Positions 25,522-34,475 of a DNA stretch of 64,000 nt are shown here, piece by piece; positions within the stretch are counted from its first letter, which is position 1; each line of letters starts with the position of its first letter. Both the position numbers and the translations under genes were made by a program. The stretch is taken from NCBI GenBank assembly GCA_002298125.1, contig DBMJ01000011.1, forward strand, positions 1 to 64,000. The letters run 5' to 3'. This DNA is from Clostridium sp. UBA701. GTDB taxonomy: Bacteria > Bacillota > Clostridia > Clostridiales > Clostridiaceae. Below the pieces are notes generated by a model. The model ran no database searches. It was given only the letters and a program-made list of their open reading frames with translations, and was not told where the DNA came from.

Positions 25522-27348
25522 TTGAAAAGGATAATCGAATTAACTGAAGAAACAAGTAATAAGATTGCTGCAGGAGAGGTAGTAGAAAGACCATATTCTG
25601 TTGTAAAGGAATTAGTTGAAAATAGCTTAGATGCAGGTTCTAACCATATTACCATAGAGATAGAAGAGGGTGGACAAAAACTAATAAGAGTTACCGATGA
25701 TGGAAATGGAATTCATCCTGATGATGTGGCCAGGGCCTTTTTCCCACATGCAACCAGTAAAATTGGAAGCCTTGAGGATATATATAAACTTCATACCTTT
25801 GGTTTTCGTGGAGAAGCTTTGGCAAGTATAGCATCTGTTTCATATACTACTTTAACCTCAAGATGTGAGGATTTTGATATAGGGAAGAAGATTAGTCTTG
25901 GTGGAGGAAGGGTAATAGACTTTCAAGATGCTGGGTGTAATGTAGGAACCATAGTTGAGGTGAAGGATTTATTCTATAACGTCCCTGCTAGGCTAAAATT
26001 TCTTAAATCCTCTCAAAGAGAAAGTGCTTTGATATCTGACATCATTGGCAGATTAGCACTTGCTAACCCACAGGTATCCTTTAAGCTCTTTAATAATAAA
26101 AAGCCTATTATTAACACTTATAGGACAGAAAATATAATAGATACAATCAAAAGCATATATTCAAAGGAAACAGCTAATAATTTAATTAAGTTTGAACAGC
26201 ATAGTGATACCTTTTCCGTATATGGTTATGTAGGTAATGCGGAAATTAGCAGAGGGAGCAGAAACCAACAAAGTATATTCGTAAATAAAAGGTATATACG
26301 AAGTAAGCTTATTACAGCAGCAGTAGAAAATGCTTTTAAGTCCTTTTTAACTATTAATAAGTTCCCATTTTTTATTTTGTTTATGGATATATATCCAGAG
26401 CTAATAGATGTGAATATACATCCAACGAAGGCTGAAATAAAGTTCTTAAAGGAAAGAGAGGTCTATAAGGTAGTTTTTGATGCTGTTCATCACAGTATAA
26501 AAAAATCATTTTCTACCAATATTATGCTAGCGGAAGAACCTTCTATAGAGCCTTACTTTACTTCTAAGGAAGAGCCCTTATATGAAGGAAAGCAAGTAAT
26601 AGAGCTTCCTCTTGATCTTTCTGGCCCAAGTCATAGTAGTAATCCTGCAGTGAAGGAAAGAGAAGTAGAAAATGTCTTTAAGGACTCAACACAAGGCTAT
26701 AATACACCTACTGATTATAAGTTCGAAGAAAGAAAAGCTCCAATTGTAGAAAGGGAGAAGTACAGTCATTTTCCACCCTTATCTATTATGGGCCAGCTAG
26801 ACAACACATATATAATTGCTGCTGGTGAAGATGGGCTCTACCTTATTGACCAGCATGCTGCACACGAGAAAGTTTTATTTGAAAAATACTCACATAATAT
26901 TAATAACTCTTCTGTAGTATCACAACTTTTACTTGATCCTCTTGTAATTGAGCTAGAAGAAGAGGATTATTTATACTACGAAGATAATCAAAACATATTT
27001 AAGAATTCTGGTTTTTTAATAGAAGAGTTTGATGGTCAAACCTTATTTTTAAAAGAAATTCCTCTACTTTTAGGTAAGCCTGATGGGAAGAAGCTATTTT
27101 ATACCATACTTGACAATCTAAAAAATTTAGGTAATGGTACTAAGGCTGAGGTAAAATATGAGGCTTTGGCTATGGCGGCATGTAAGGCTGCTATAAAAGC
27201 TAAGGATAGGTTGTCTATGGAAGAAATGACAGCCCTTATTTCAAGTATGGATAAGCTTGATAATCCCTTTAATTGCCCTCATGGAAGGCCTACCATAGTA
27301 AAAATATCTCTTTTAGAACTTGAAAAGAGGTTTAAACGAATCCAATAG
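25522..27348 (+). CDS. mutL: DNA mismatch repair protein MutL
   Basis: MutL couples mismatch recognition by MutS to strand incision. The 608-residue protein has the GHKL ATPase motifs NKIAAGEVVERPYSVVKELVENSLDAG, VTDDGNGI and FGFRGEALASI near residue 94. The C-terminal domain begins near residue 420 and contains LYLIDQHAAHEKVLFE, the DQHA(x)2E(x)4E endonuclease motif typical of MutL in bacteria without MutH, and CPHGRPT near the end. It starts with TTG, preceded by AAAGGGGAG. miaA begins 18 bases after its stop. Confidence 0.97.
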   Translation: MKRIIELTEETSNKIAAGEVVERPYSVVKELVENSLDAGSNHITIEIEEGGQKLIRVTDDGNGIHPDDVARAFFPHATSKIGSLEDIYKLHTFGFRGEALASIASVSYTTLTSRCEDFDIGKKISLGGGRVIDFQDAGCNVGTIVEVKDLFYNVPARLKFLKSSQRESALISDIIGRLALANPQVSFKLFNNKKPIINTYRTENIIDTIKSIYSKETANNLIKFEQHSDTFSVYGYVGNAEISRGSRNQQSIFVNKRYIRSKLITAAVENAFKSFLTINKFPFFILFMDIYPELIDVNIHPTKAEIKFLKEREVYKVVFDAVHHSIKKSFSTNIMLAEEPSIEPYFTSKEEPLYEGKQVIELPLDLSGPSHSSNPAVKEREVENVFKDSTQGYNTPTDYKFEERKAPIVEREKYSHFPPLSIMGQLDNTYIIAAGEDGLYLIDQHAAHEKVLFEKYSHNINNSSVVSQLLLDPLVIELEEEDYLYYEDNQNIFKNSGFLIEEFDGQTLFLKEIPLLLGKPDGKKLFYTILDNLKNLGNGTKAEVKYEALAMAACKAAIKAKDRLSMEEMTALISSMDKLDNPFNCPHGRPTIVKISLLELEKRFKRIQ

Positions 27349-27366
27349 CACAGGAGTGTGGCAGCT

Positions 27367-28290
27367 ATGAATAATTTAATAATATTGAGTGGTCCTACTG
27401 GAGTTGGGAAGACAGAAATATCCATTGATCTTGCAAAGAAGGTAAATGGTGAAATCATATCCTGTGATTCCATGCAAATATATAAGTTAATGGACATTGG
27501 CTCAGCTAAAATTACAAATGAAGAGTCAAAAGGTGTGCCTCATCACCTGATAGATATAGTATCACCAGATGAAAGCTTTAATGTATCTGATTATAAGGAA
27601 CTTGCTGAAGCTAAAATTGAATATATTGAAGCCAATGGGAAACTTCCCATATTAGTAGGTGGTACCGGATTATATATAAACTCCTTGCTCTATGATTTTA
27701 ACTTTAATGACAGTGACGTGGATGATTCCTATAGAGCCTATCTTAACGCGCTATTACATAGAGAGGGAAGAGACTTTATTCACTCCATGCTTGAAAAAGT
27801 AGATCCATTATCTTATAAAAAATTGAACCCGAATGATTTCAAGAGGGTAACAAGAGCCCTAGAGGTTTTTTATAACCACAACAAAACTGTTCATGAATTA
27901 AAAAAATCTTCAAAACCCAAATATAATTATATATATTTTGTACTTAATGTATCTAGAGAAAAGCTATATGAACAGATAAATGCAAGGGTAGATAATATGC
28001 TTCATAAGGGTTTATTGGAAGAAGTGATTAAACTTAAGGAAATGGGCTATAATACATCTTATCAGTCTATGCAGGGTATTGGATACAAAGAGTTACTTAA
28101 TTATCTGGAAGGTAAAATAAATTACACTGAGGCTGTTGAATTAATAAAGAAAGGAAGCAGAAATTATGCAAAAAGACAGCTTACCTGGTTTAGAAGACAG
28201 CCTGACGCCATTTGGATAGATAAAGATAATTTTCAAGCTCAAGAAGAAATAGTAGACTATATGCTAAAACAAATAAAAAGCAAATTATAG
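27367..28290 (+). CDS. miaA: tRNA dimethylallyltransferase
   Basis: MiaA transfers a dimethylallyl group to A37 of tRNAs that read UNN codons, making the substrate of MiaB. From the ATG at 27367 the protein is 307 residues: P-loop GPTGVGKTE at 9-17, [19 protein letters not shown] near 40, [16 protein letters not shown] near 98-106 and [12 protein letters not shown] near the C-terminus. A GTG at 27358 is in frame but is only one base from the ribosome binding site CAGGAG, so the ATG nine bases further is preferred. Confidence 0.96.
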   Translation: MNNLIILSGPTGVGKTEISIDLAKKVNGEIISCDSMQIYKLMDIGSAKITNEESKGVPHHLIDIVSPDESFNVSDYKELAEAKIEYIEANGKLPILVGGTGLYINSLLYDFNFNDSDVDDSYRAYLNALLHREGRDFIHSMLEKVDPLSYKKLNPNDFKRVTRALEVFYNHNKTVHELKKSSKPKYNYIYFVLNVSREKLYEQINARVDNMLHKGLLEEVIKLKEMGYNTSYQSMQGIGYKELLNYLEGKINYTEAVELIKKGSRNYAKRQLTWFRRQPDAIWIDKDNFQAQEEIVDYMLKQIKSKL

Positions 28291-28384
28291 TTTATTAATC
28301 AACTTATTTAAATTCAAATAAAGGATTTTTTAAAAAAATATAGAATATAAGTCTAAAGGGTATGAAGAAATGGAGGTTAAATCT

Positions 28385-28624
28385 ATGAATAAGACAGCTA
28401 ATAATTTACAGGATATATTCTTAAATGGAGCCAGAAAAGGCAGGATTCCGGTAACTATCTACCTAGCGAATGGATTTCAACTAAGAGGGTTTGTAAAGGG
28501 CTTTGACAGCTTTACAGTGGTGTTAGACTGTGATGGAAAACAGATGATGATATATAAGCATGCTATTTCTACTATAACTCCAGGGAAACCAATACTATTT
28601 AACAATGAAGAAAATGAAGGTTAA
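28385..28624 (+). CDS. hfq: RNA chaperone Hfq
   Basis: Hfq is a hexameric Sm-like protein that pairs small RNAs with mRNAs. The product starts [18 protein letters not shown] and continues with Sm1 ([21 protein letters not shown]) and Sm2 ([13 protein letters not shown]; family form YKHAIST). At 79 residues it is a typical short Firmicute Hfq with an acidic tail (EENEG). An in-frame ATG exists at 28370, but TGGAGG overlaps it and is correctly spaced for 28385. The miaA-hfq order is conserved in bacteria. A terminator follows directly. Confidence 0.97.
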   Translation: MNKTANNLQDIFLNGARKGRIPVTIYLANGFQLRGFVKGFDSFTVVLDCDGKQMMIYKHAISTITPGKPILFNNEENEG

Positions 28625-28641
28625 AATACATAAGCTGCATT

Positions 28642-28671
28642 AAAACAGATAGATTTGTCTATCTGTTTTAT
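28642..28671 (+). terminator. Intrinsic terminator after hfq
   Basis: AAAACAGATAGA (28642-28653) and TCTATCTGTTTT (28658-28669) form a perfect 12-bp stem with a TTTG loop, ending in a short T-run. Confidence 0.88.
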
Positions 28672-28719
28672 TTGTGCTATTATAATGTATTGGTGAGTCT
28701 AATTTTATGGAGGTAACAA

Positions 28720-30009
28720 ATGTTAACATCAACTGAATTATTAATGAAGGATACATATAAAATAAGTGATGAAGTGTTGGAGCTATATAAACGTACTATT
28801 GAGGATGTAGAATCAGTTTTCAAAACCTATGATGAGATTAGAGAATATAATCAGCTAAAGGTGCTTCGTGCCTTTCAGGAGGAGCGTATAAGTGACTCCC
28901 ATTTTACCTTTTCCACAGGCTATGGATATGGAGATATAGGTAGAGATGCACTAGACAGGGTATATGCAAGGGTGTTTGGTTGTGAAAAGGCTTTAGTAAG
29001 GCCTCATTTTGTAAATGGAACTCACGCCATAGGAGCTGCCTTATATGGTAATCTATTTACTGGTGATACCTTACTTAGTATATGTGGAACTCCCTATGAC
29101 ACACTACATAATATCATAGGTATTGGTGATAGTAACAGAGGTTCATTAAAGGATTACGGTGTTAAATACAAGCAGATTGAATTAACTAAAGAATCTACCT
29201 TTGATTATGAAGCTATAGAAAATACACTAAAAGAGGATTCATCAATAAAGGTAGTACATATACAAAGGTCTACAGGCTATGGTTGGCGCCCCTCTATGAA
29301 TTTAACGCAGATAGAGCACATCATTGCCTTTATCAAGGAGATTAAATCCGATGTAATTGTTTTTGTTGATAATTGCTATGGAGAATTTACAGATATTATG
29401 GAGCCTACAGAGGTAGGTGCTGATATTGTAGCAGGATCACTTATAAAGAATATAGGTGGAGGAATAGCACCCACTGGAGGATATATCGCAGGAAAAGGGG
29501 AGTACGTAGATAATGCTTCCTATAGATTGACTATCCCTGGAATCGGAGGAGAATGTGGATCTACTTTTGGAGTTATGAGAACCTTTTTTCAAGGTCTTTT
29601 CTTAGCACCACACGTTACAGTGGAAGCAGTAAAGGGAGCTGTGTTCTGCGCAAGAATAATGGAATTATCAGGATATGAGGTTCTGCCCAAATATACTCAT
29701 AAGAGATGTGATATTATTCAAGCAATTAAATTTAATGATAAAGAAAAGCTTATTGCCTTTTGTAAGGGAATTCAGTATGGTTCACCTGTTGATTCCTTTG
29801 TTCAATGCGAGCCCTGGGATATGCCAGGATATCAAGATCAAGTTATAATGGCAGCAGGGGCATTTATACAAGGTTCTTCTATTGAATTATCTGCAGATGC
29901 ACCTATAAGGGAGCCCTATATAGCATATCTTCAAGGCGGACTTACCTTTGATCATGCAAAGATAGGAATTTTAATTGCACTTACTAATGTTTTTAATGTA
30001 AATAGATAA
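28720..30009 (+). CDS. Methionine gamma-lyase-like protein (aluminium resistance family, YnbB)
   Basis: The 429-residue PLP protein belongs to the family annotated as aluminium resistance or methionine gamma-lyase-like (YnbB in Bacillus, also next to hfq). Signatures are FTFSTGYGYGDIGRDALD, LVRPHFVNGTHAIGAAL, LSICGTPYDTLHNIIG and DIVAGSLIKNIGGGIAPTGGYIAG, where the Lys in LIKN is the probable PLP ligand. The true reaction is not established. ATGGAGG lies upstream of the ATG. The gene has its own spacing and follows the hfq terminator. It converges with lexA at a shared hairpin. Confidence 0.88.
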   Translation: MLTSTELLMKDTYKISDEVLELYKRTIEDVESVFKTYDEIREYNQLKVLRAFQEERISDSHFTFSTGYGYGDIGRDALDRVYARVFGCEKALVRPHFVNGTHAIGAALYGNLFTGDTLLSICGTPYDTLHNIIGIGDSNRGSLKDYGVKYKQIELTKESTFDYEAIENTLKEDSSIKVVHIQRSTGYGWRPSMNLTQIEHIIAFIKEIKSDVIVFVDNCYGEFTDIMEPTEVGADIVAGSLIKNIGGGIAPTGGYIAGKGEYVDNASYRLTIPGIGGECGSTFGVMRTFFQGLFLAPHVTVEAVKGAVFCARIMELSGYEVLPKYTHKRCDIIQAIKFNDKEKLIAFCKGIQYGSPVDSFVQCEPWDMPGYQDQVIMAAGAFIQGSSIELSADAPIREPYIAYLQGGLTFDHAKIGILIALTNVFNVNR

Positions 30010-30014
30010 TATTA

Positions 30015-30056
30015 AATGTGAAAAAGAGAAGTATTAAATTACTTCTCTTTCACATT
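30015..30056. terminator. Hairpin between convergent ynbB-like gene and lexA
   Basis: AATGTGAAAAAGAGAAGTA and TACTTCTCTTTCACATT form a long stem with a 2-base bulge and 6-base loop. It could terminate transcription from both sides, although the T-runs are weak. Confidence 0.65.
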
Positions 30057-30070
30057 ATCCTATGATTAAA

Positions 30071-30682
30071 TTAATACCTTCTATAAATGCCTACCAATTT
30101 ACCGATAACTTGACAATCCTTTATTATAATAGGGGCCATGGTTTTATTCTCAGGTTGAAGTCTTATACAATTCTTCTCCTTAAAAAATCTTTTTAAAGTA
30201 GCTTCATTATCAATTAAAGCTACAACTATATCACCATTATCAGCATAATTAACCTTTTCCATTATGGCTAGGTCTCCATCTAGTATTCCAGCCTCTATCA
30301 TAGATTCTCCTGATACATTAAGCATAAACAGCTCATTATTGTTATTCTTGACATACGAAATAGGCAGTGTAAAGATATCCTCGATATTCTCTACCGCTAA
30401 AATAGGCTGGCCTGCAGTTACCTTTCCCACAAGTGGAATATCAATCATTTCCTTCTTGATTACACTATCTTTTACAAGCTCAATGGCCCTTGGCTTAGTT
30501 GGGTCTCTACGAATAAGGCCTTTCTTTTCAAGCCTTTCCAGGTGACCATGTACTGTGGAGGTTGATTTTAATCCCACCAATTCACATATTTCTCTAACTG
30601 AAGGTGGATACCCTTTATCCAGTATATGATCCTTAATGACATTGTAAACTTCACTCTGTTTATCTATTTTTTTATCTAACAT
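30071..30682 (-). CDS. lexA: SOS repressor LexA
   Basis: LexA represses DNA damage genes and cleaves itself when RecA filaments form. The protein has an N-terminal winged helix ([31 protein letters not shown]), the Ala-Gly cleavage site in KVTAGQP (about residues 90-91), the catalytic Ser in NVSGESM (about 127) and Lys in ATLKRFF (about 164). In-frame GTG codons occur upstream at 30694 and 30688, but GAGGTG is spaced correctly for the ATG at 30682 (203 residues). A LexA box overlaps its promoter, so it is autoregulated. Confidence 0.97.
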   Translation of the reverse strand: MLDKKIDKQSEVYNVIKDHILDKGYPPSVREICELVGLKSTSTVHGHLERLEKKGLIRRDPTKPRAIELVKDSVIKKEMIDIPLVGKVTAGQPILAVENIEDIFTLPISYVKNNNNELFMLNVSGESMIEAGILDGDLAIMEKVNYADNGDIVVALIDNEATLKRFFKEKNCIRLQPENKTMAPIIIKDCQVIGKLVGIYRRY

Positions 30683-30712
30683 AGTCACTAACACCTCACA
30701 ATATATAGAAAT

Positions 30713-30741
30713 ATTATATCATAGCTTCATATAAATATCAA
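30713..30741 (-). promoter_or_regulatory. lexA promoter
   Basis: On the minus strand TTGATA (30741-30736) and TATAAT (30718-30713) are separated by 17 bases. The -10 is 30 bases before the start codon. The -35 shares two bases with the LexA box. Confidence 0.75.
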
Positions 30742-30751
30742 ACATTTGTTC
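30740..30751. promoter_or_regulatory. LexA box at lexA
   Basis: On the minus strand GAACAAATGTTT matches the Firmicute SOS consensus GAAC-N4-GTTY. It overlaps the lexA -35 element. The divergent gene at 30827 starts 75 bases away, so it may also feel LexA. Confidence 0.78.
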
Positions 30752-30826
30752 TGTTTGTGAGTATTGACAGCTTTGATATAATAATATCTATAGATATTAT
30801 TAATAAATTAAAGGGGATATACATAA

Positions 30827-31141
30827 ATGACAAAAAAATGTGTAATTCAAGATAGAATCTGTATTGAATGTGGTGAATGCAGCATCTGCGATTTAGATAA
30901 AACCAAGAAGTGTAATAATTGTGGTCGTTGTCTATCAATGGAAGGCTATGATACTAAGGCCATTAAGATAGAGGATATTTATTTTGAAAACGGCCAGGAT
31001 ACAAATGAAGGGGAAGAAGTGAGTGATAATAATTCTCAATTAAATCTAGGATATCTTGAGGACATACCAGAACTTCAAGAATTCCTTCAACATAAAGATG
31101 GCTTTACCGAAACCTTCCCAGGACTATATATTAAAAAATAA
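30827..31141 (+). CDS. Small Cys-cluster protein, unknown
   Basis: This 104-residue protein starts with a compact cysteine region: RICIECGECSICDLDK, then KKCNNCGRCLSM. Together with C5 that makes eight Cys in the first 35 residues, in C-x2-C-x2-C-x2-C and C-x2-C-x2-C spacing, as in Fe-S or zinc sites. The rest is acidic and ends ETFPGLYIKK. I do not recognise a characterised family. AAGGGGATATACATA precedes the ATG. It is divergent from lexA, and a TTGACA at 30764-30769 could be its -35 element, though the -10 is poor. A terminator follows. Confidence 0.75.
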   Translation: MTKKCVIQDRICIECGECSICDLDKTKKCNNCGRCLSMEGYDTKAIKIEDIYFENGQDTNEGEEVSDNNSQLNLGYLEDIPELQEFLQHKDGFTETFPGLYIKK

Positions 31142-31147
31142 CAAGAG

Positions 31148-31191
31148 GGAGGACTGTGAAGTAAATTTTATCATCACGGTTCTCCTTTTTT
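31148..31191 (+). terminator. Intrinsic terminator after the Cys-cluster gene
   Basis: GGAGGACTGTGA (31148-31159) and TCACGGTTCTCC (31174-31185) pair with two wobble or mismatch positions, followed by TTTTTT. Confidence 0.75.
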
Positions 31192-31193
31192 AC

Positions 31194-32183
31194 TTAATCT
31201 TCATTGAGGGGGTTTAAGCTTACAGCTTCCCTTAATCTATCATCATCTACATGAGTGTATATTTGGGTGGTAGAAACATTTTCATGTCCTAGTATCATTT
31301 GAAGACTTCTAATATCCACATCTCCATATTTATACATCAAAGTAGCTGCAGTGTGCCTAAGTTTATGTGGTGTATATTTATCACTATTTAAAGACGCCTT
31401 GTTTATGTATTTCTTCACCAAAAGCTCTACAGTCCTCTTATTTATTCTAGTGTTATTTCGACTTATAAAAAGTGCATCTTTATCCACTATCTTATCTAAG
31501 TCTTTGTTTCTAACTTTGAGATATGCCGCTATAGTTTTTAAGCATGCATTGTTTAAGTACACAGTTCTTTCCTTATTACCCTTGCCCACAATAGTAAGGG
31601 TGTCTCCCTTGAGCTTAGATATATTAATACTGCATAGCTCAGAAAGTCGAAGTCCACAGTTTAAAAATAAGGTAATTATGCATAAATCCCTTTCCTTATT
31701 AGGCCCATCAACAGACATAAGTAGCTTTTTGCTTTCATCTAAGGATAGGTATACTGGGTTTCTCTTTTTAATCTTTGGTGACTCCAAATCAAGAGCGGGG
31801 TTATCATCTATGATCTTTGCCTTACCATTTAGAAACTTAAAGAATGATTTAAGTGCAGCTACCTTACGGGCTCTTGCATAAGTACCGTTATTTCTATATT
31901 CCTCAGCAAAAGAGATAAAAGCATAGAGATCTCCCAAGTTAATACTTCTAATAAATTCCTTATCTATGTCCCCGATATAGACATCCTCAAATACCGTATT
32001 AGGCTTCTCCTGTCTTTTATATAACTTTAAAAACCTGAAAAACATAGTAAGATCAATTCTATATCCATCAATAGTGTTAGCTGATTTACCCTTTATTGTC
32101 TTAAGATAACTTAGAAAAGAGGTAAGAGGCTCTGGCAGTTCACCGGTATTAAAGCTCTTCAAATCAAAATTCATGGTTTTCAT
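31194..32183 (-). CDS. Tyrosine recombinase, XerC/XerD type
   Basis: The 329-residue protein has an N-terminal SAM-like core-binding domain (about 15-120) and a C-terminal catalytic domain. The active-site set is visible: R in NCGLRLSEL, K in GKGNKERTV, H-x2-R in TPHKLRHTAA, H in LGHENV, and the Tyr nucleophile in TTQIYTHV. These features and the length fit a Xer-like recombinase, and clostridia often carry one next to lexA. Whether it resolves chromosome dimers (XerC/D) or does something else is not decided here. AGGAGG lies eight bases before the ATG. The upstream DNA holds several perfect palindromes. Confidence 0.88.
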   Translation of the reverse strand: MKTMNFDLKSFNTGELPEPLTSFLSYLKTIKGKSANTIDGYRIDLTMFFRFLKLYKRQEKPNTVFEDVYIGDIDKEFIRSINLGDLYAFISFAEEYRNNGTYARARKVAALKSFFKFLNGKAKIIDDNPALDLESPKIKKRNPVYLSLDESKKLLMSVDGPNKERDLCIITLFLNCGLRLSELCSINISKLKGDTLTIVGKGNKERTVYLNNACLKTIAAYLKVRNKDLDKIVDKDALFISRNNTRINKRTVELLVKKYINKASLNSDKYTPHKLRHTAATLMYKYGDVDIRSLQMILGHENVSTTQIYTHVDDDRLREAVSLNPLNED

Positions 32184-32211
32184 AATTAAATCCTCCTAAA
32201 AAACATCTAAC

Positions 32212-32235
32212 TTCGCTAAATGTATATTTAGCGAA
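32212..32235. repeat. Perfect 10-bp inverted repeat upstream of the recombinase
   Basis: TTCGCTAAAT (32212-32221) and ATTTAGCGAA (32226-32235) flank GTAT. The dyad is 29 bases upstream of the recombinase start codon, so it could be an operator or a recombination core site. A further TTCGCTA half-site lies near 32301. Confidence 0.7.
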
Positions 32236-32518
32236 TATATAATTCGACGTTAGGGGGCCATTTTCCTGCTATATTAAATAAATAATTTTTTTGTACATAA
32301 TTCGCTATAGTACATCTATTTTGTTGAAAAATAAGAAAATATAATTATAGTACTTTGGAATTTGTCTATTGTTAGTTAGAGTTTCTTCCTATTTTTAAAA
32401 ATAATCGAATTTGGTCTAATTCCCTCCTCTACTTGGCGGCTGATAATCAATTGATAATATTTCTCATTTTGATGCTTAACTTTTTTATTTCTCTAGAATA
32501 AATATGCATAAAAGTGAA

Positions 32519-32535
32519 ATTCACAGTCTGTGAAT
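32519..32535. repeat. Perfect 8-bp inverted repeat
   Basis: ATTCACAG and CTGTGAAT flank a single T. Its role is unknown. Confidence 0.5.
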
Positions 32536-32547
32536 ATAAATGGTATT

Positions 32548-32566
32548 ATATGTTAAATTAACATAT
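32548..32566. repeat. Perfect 9-bp inverted repeat
   Basis: ATATGTTAA and TTAACATAT flank a single A, immediately before the purB terminator. Another GTTAAC-like copy follows at once. Confidence 0.5.
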
Positions 32567-32570
32567 GTTA

Positions 32571-32607
32571 ACAAAAATAAAAATCTCCGATTTTCTCAGA
32601 GATTTTT
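32571..32607 (-). terminator. Intrinsic terminator of purB
   Basis: On the minus strand AAAAATCTC and GAGATTTTT pair around an 11-base loop, followed by ATTTTT. Confidence 0.8.
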
Positions 32608-32620
32608 ACAAGACATATAA

Positions 32621-34048
32621 TTATATATTTACTTCCGCATTAATATTTATAACATTCTTATTATTTAAGATAGGGTCTACCTCTTCAGAGATAAATTCCA
32701 TCACCTGCTTAGGTGCCCTTCCAACAAAGTTAGTAGGTGATAGGTAAGACTTTATTTCTTCTATACTCATATTAAAATGCTCATCTGCAGCTATCAAATC
32801 CATAAGATTGTTATCTAGGCCTTCTTCTTTCACCCGACGGGCTGCCTCCATGGATAGCACCCTTATTCTCTCATGAAGCTCCTGACGGTCGCCACCTCTT
32901 TTTACTGCTTCCATAAGTATATTTTCTGTTGCCATGAAGGGTAGCTCTGCATTAACTCTACTATGGATTACCTTTTCATAAACCTTTAAATTTTCAGTAA
33001 TATTTATATATAGATTAAGTACTCCATCTAGAGCTAAAAAACTTTCAGATAGTACAATTCTCTTGTTTGCACTGTCATCTAAAGTTCTTTCAAACCACTG
33101 TGTAGAAGCGGTAAATGCTGGACTTATGCTATTTGTTATTATAAATCTGCAAAGTGACCCCATTCTCTCACTTCTCATGGGATTTCTCTTATAGGCCATG
33201 GCTGAAGAGCCTACTTGTTTGTCTTCAAAGGGTTCTTCCATCTCCTTGAAGCTCTGAAGAATTCTAAGATCATTACTAAACTTATATGCACTTTGAGAAA
33301 TTTGTGATAAAAGACTAATAACCATGTAATCAAACTTTCTAGGATAGGTTTGACCTGTAACCATATATACATTATCATAACCCATCTTCTTTGCTACCCT
33401 TACATCTAGTTCCTTTACCTTTTCTTCATCATTATTAAATAATTCCATAAAACTAGCCTGAGTACCAGTAGTGCCCTTTACCCCAAGTAGCTTTATCCTG
33501 CTTTGCAAATTTTGTAAAGACTCATAATCCATAATAAGATCTTGAAGCCATAGGGTCCCTCTTTTTCCTACAGTAATTAATTGAGCTGGCTGAAGATGGG
33601 TATAGCCTAAAGCAGGAATGTCCTTATATCTAATACAGAACTCCCTTAAATTAGCTATTACTTTTAGCAGCTTGGATTTTACCAATTCCAACGCTTCATT
33701 AATAATTATAATCTCTGCATTATCTCCTACATAGCAGCTTGTAGCTCCTAAATGTATAATTCCCTTTGCACTAGGGCATTGTACTCCATAAGCATAAACG
33801 TGACTCATCACGTCATGACGAATTTCTTTTTCTTTTCTTTCAGCAACTTCATAATTTATGTCCTCTACAAAGGCTTTAAGCTCATCAATCTGCTTTTGAT
33901 TAATACATAGCCCTAGCTCCATCTCTGTCTCTGCAAGGGCAACCCAAAGCTTTCTCCAAGTCCTAAATTTTTTGTCCTCAGAAAAAAGGTAACTCATTTC
34001 CTTTGAGGCATATCTCTTACTCAAGGGTGAATCGTATGTCTCTCTCAT
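32621..34048 (-). CDS. purB: Adenylosuccinate lyase
   Basis: PurB cleaves SAICAR and adenylosuccinate in purine synthesis. The 475-residue product starts MRETYDSPLSKRYAS and contains HDVMSHVYAYG, HLGATSCYVGDNA, ALGYTHLQPAQ and the fumarase/aspartase signature GSSAMAYKRNPMRSE. It belongs to the longer, eukaryote-like PurB type found in clostridia rather than the 430-residue Bacillus type. An ATG is in frame upstream (to 34111), but GGAGG lies eight bases before the ATG at 34048. Other purine genes are not nearby, so purB is isolated here. Confidence 0.95.
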   Translation of the reverse strand: MRETYDSPLSKRYASKEMSYLFSEDKKFRTWRKLWVALAETEMELGLCINQKQIDELKAFVEDINYEVAERKEKEIRHDVMSHVYAYGVQCPSAKGIIHLGATSCYVGDNAEIIIINEALELVKSKLLKVIANLREFCIRYKDIPALGYTHLQPAQLITVGKRGTLWLQDLIMDYESLQNLQSRIKLLGVKGTTGTQASFMELFNNDEEKVKELDVRVAKKMGYDNVYMVTGQTYPRKFDYMVISLLSQISQSAYKFSNDLRILQSFKEMEEPFEDKQVGSSAMAYKRNPMRSERMGSLCRFIITNSISPAFTASTQWFERTLDDSANKRIVLSESFLALDGVLNLYINITENLKVYEKVIHSRVNAELPFMATENILMEAVKRGGDRQELHERIRVLSMEAARRVKEEGLDNNLMDLIAADEHFNMSIEEIKSYLSPTNFVGRAPKQVMEFISEEVDPILNNKNVININAEVNI

Positions 34049-34227
34049 TTGCATACCTCCATTTATTATTTTCAAGATATTATTAATAAAAGTATAATTA
34101 TAGACTTCCATATTAGTTCTACCATCATTACAATTCTAATATAAATGTAGTGAATAACATATATTCTCCAATTCAAAGTTTAACATAATTTATAGTGCTG
34201 TGTACATATAATTTTGGGGAGGTACTC

Positions 34228-34449
34228 ATGTATAAATTAAGTATAATAGATAAGATCTCGTTGTTGCTTGTTTTGATAGGTGCACTGAATTGGGGAATAC
34301 TAGGCTTAACTAACAAGGAGCTAATTGGTTTACTATTTGGTTCCATTCCTATGGTCCAACGAATACTCTATATTCTCGTAGGAGTAGCTGGTTTAGACTT
34401 AATGCTTCTACTTTTTAAAGCTAAAATTTTTAGTTTTAAAAATAAATAA
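34228..34449 (+). CDS. DUF378 membrane protein
   Basis: The 73-residue protein starts MYKLSIIDKISLLLVLIGALNWG and has two hydrophobic segments (residues about 8-28 and 38-62), with a conserved N-W-G at the end of the first. This matches the small DUF378 membrane proteins of unknown function. GGGGAGG is spaced correctly for the ATG at 34228; an in-frame upstream ATG at 34195 lacks a site. It converges with the HPr gene at a shared terminator. Confidence 0.82.
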   Translation: MYKLSIIDKISLLLVLIGALNWGILGLTNKELIGLLFGSIPMVQRILYILVGVAGLDLMLLLFKAKIFSFKNK

Positions 34450-34475
34450 AAGGCCTTATGGGCCTTTTATTTATT
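34440..34475. terminator. Bidirectional terminator between DUF378 and HPr genes
   Basis: AATAAATAAAAGGCC and GGCCTTTTATTTATT form a perfect stem around a TTATG loop. The hairpin overlaps the stop codons of both convergent genes. Confidence 0.85.

Larger units (their letters stand above)
32184..32620. other. Gene-free region with several palindromes
   Basis: This 437-base AT-rich stretch between the recombinase start and the purB end contains no convincing gene. It holds perfect dyads at 32212-32235, 32519-32535 and 32548-32566, a smaller CGAAT/ATTCG dyad at 32233-32247, a TGTAC/GTACA pair around another TTCGCTA near 32292-32314, and the purB terminator at 32571-32607. Confidence 0.7.

Noticed and set aside
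32200..32240. loxP-like recombination site
   Set aside because: The AACTTCG and ATGTAT words look like loxP, but the arms differ and the recombinase is Xer-like. The likeness is probably accidental; only the dyad itself is reported.
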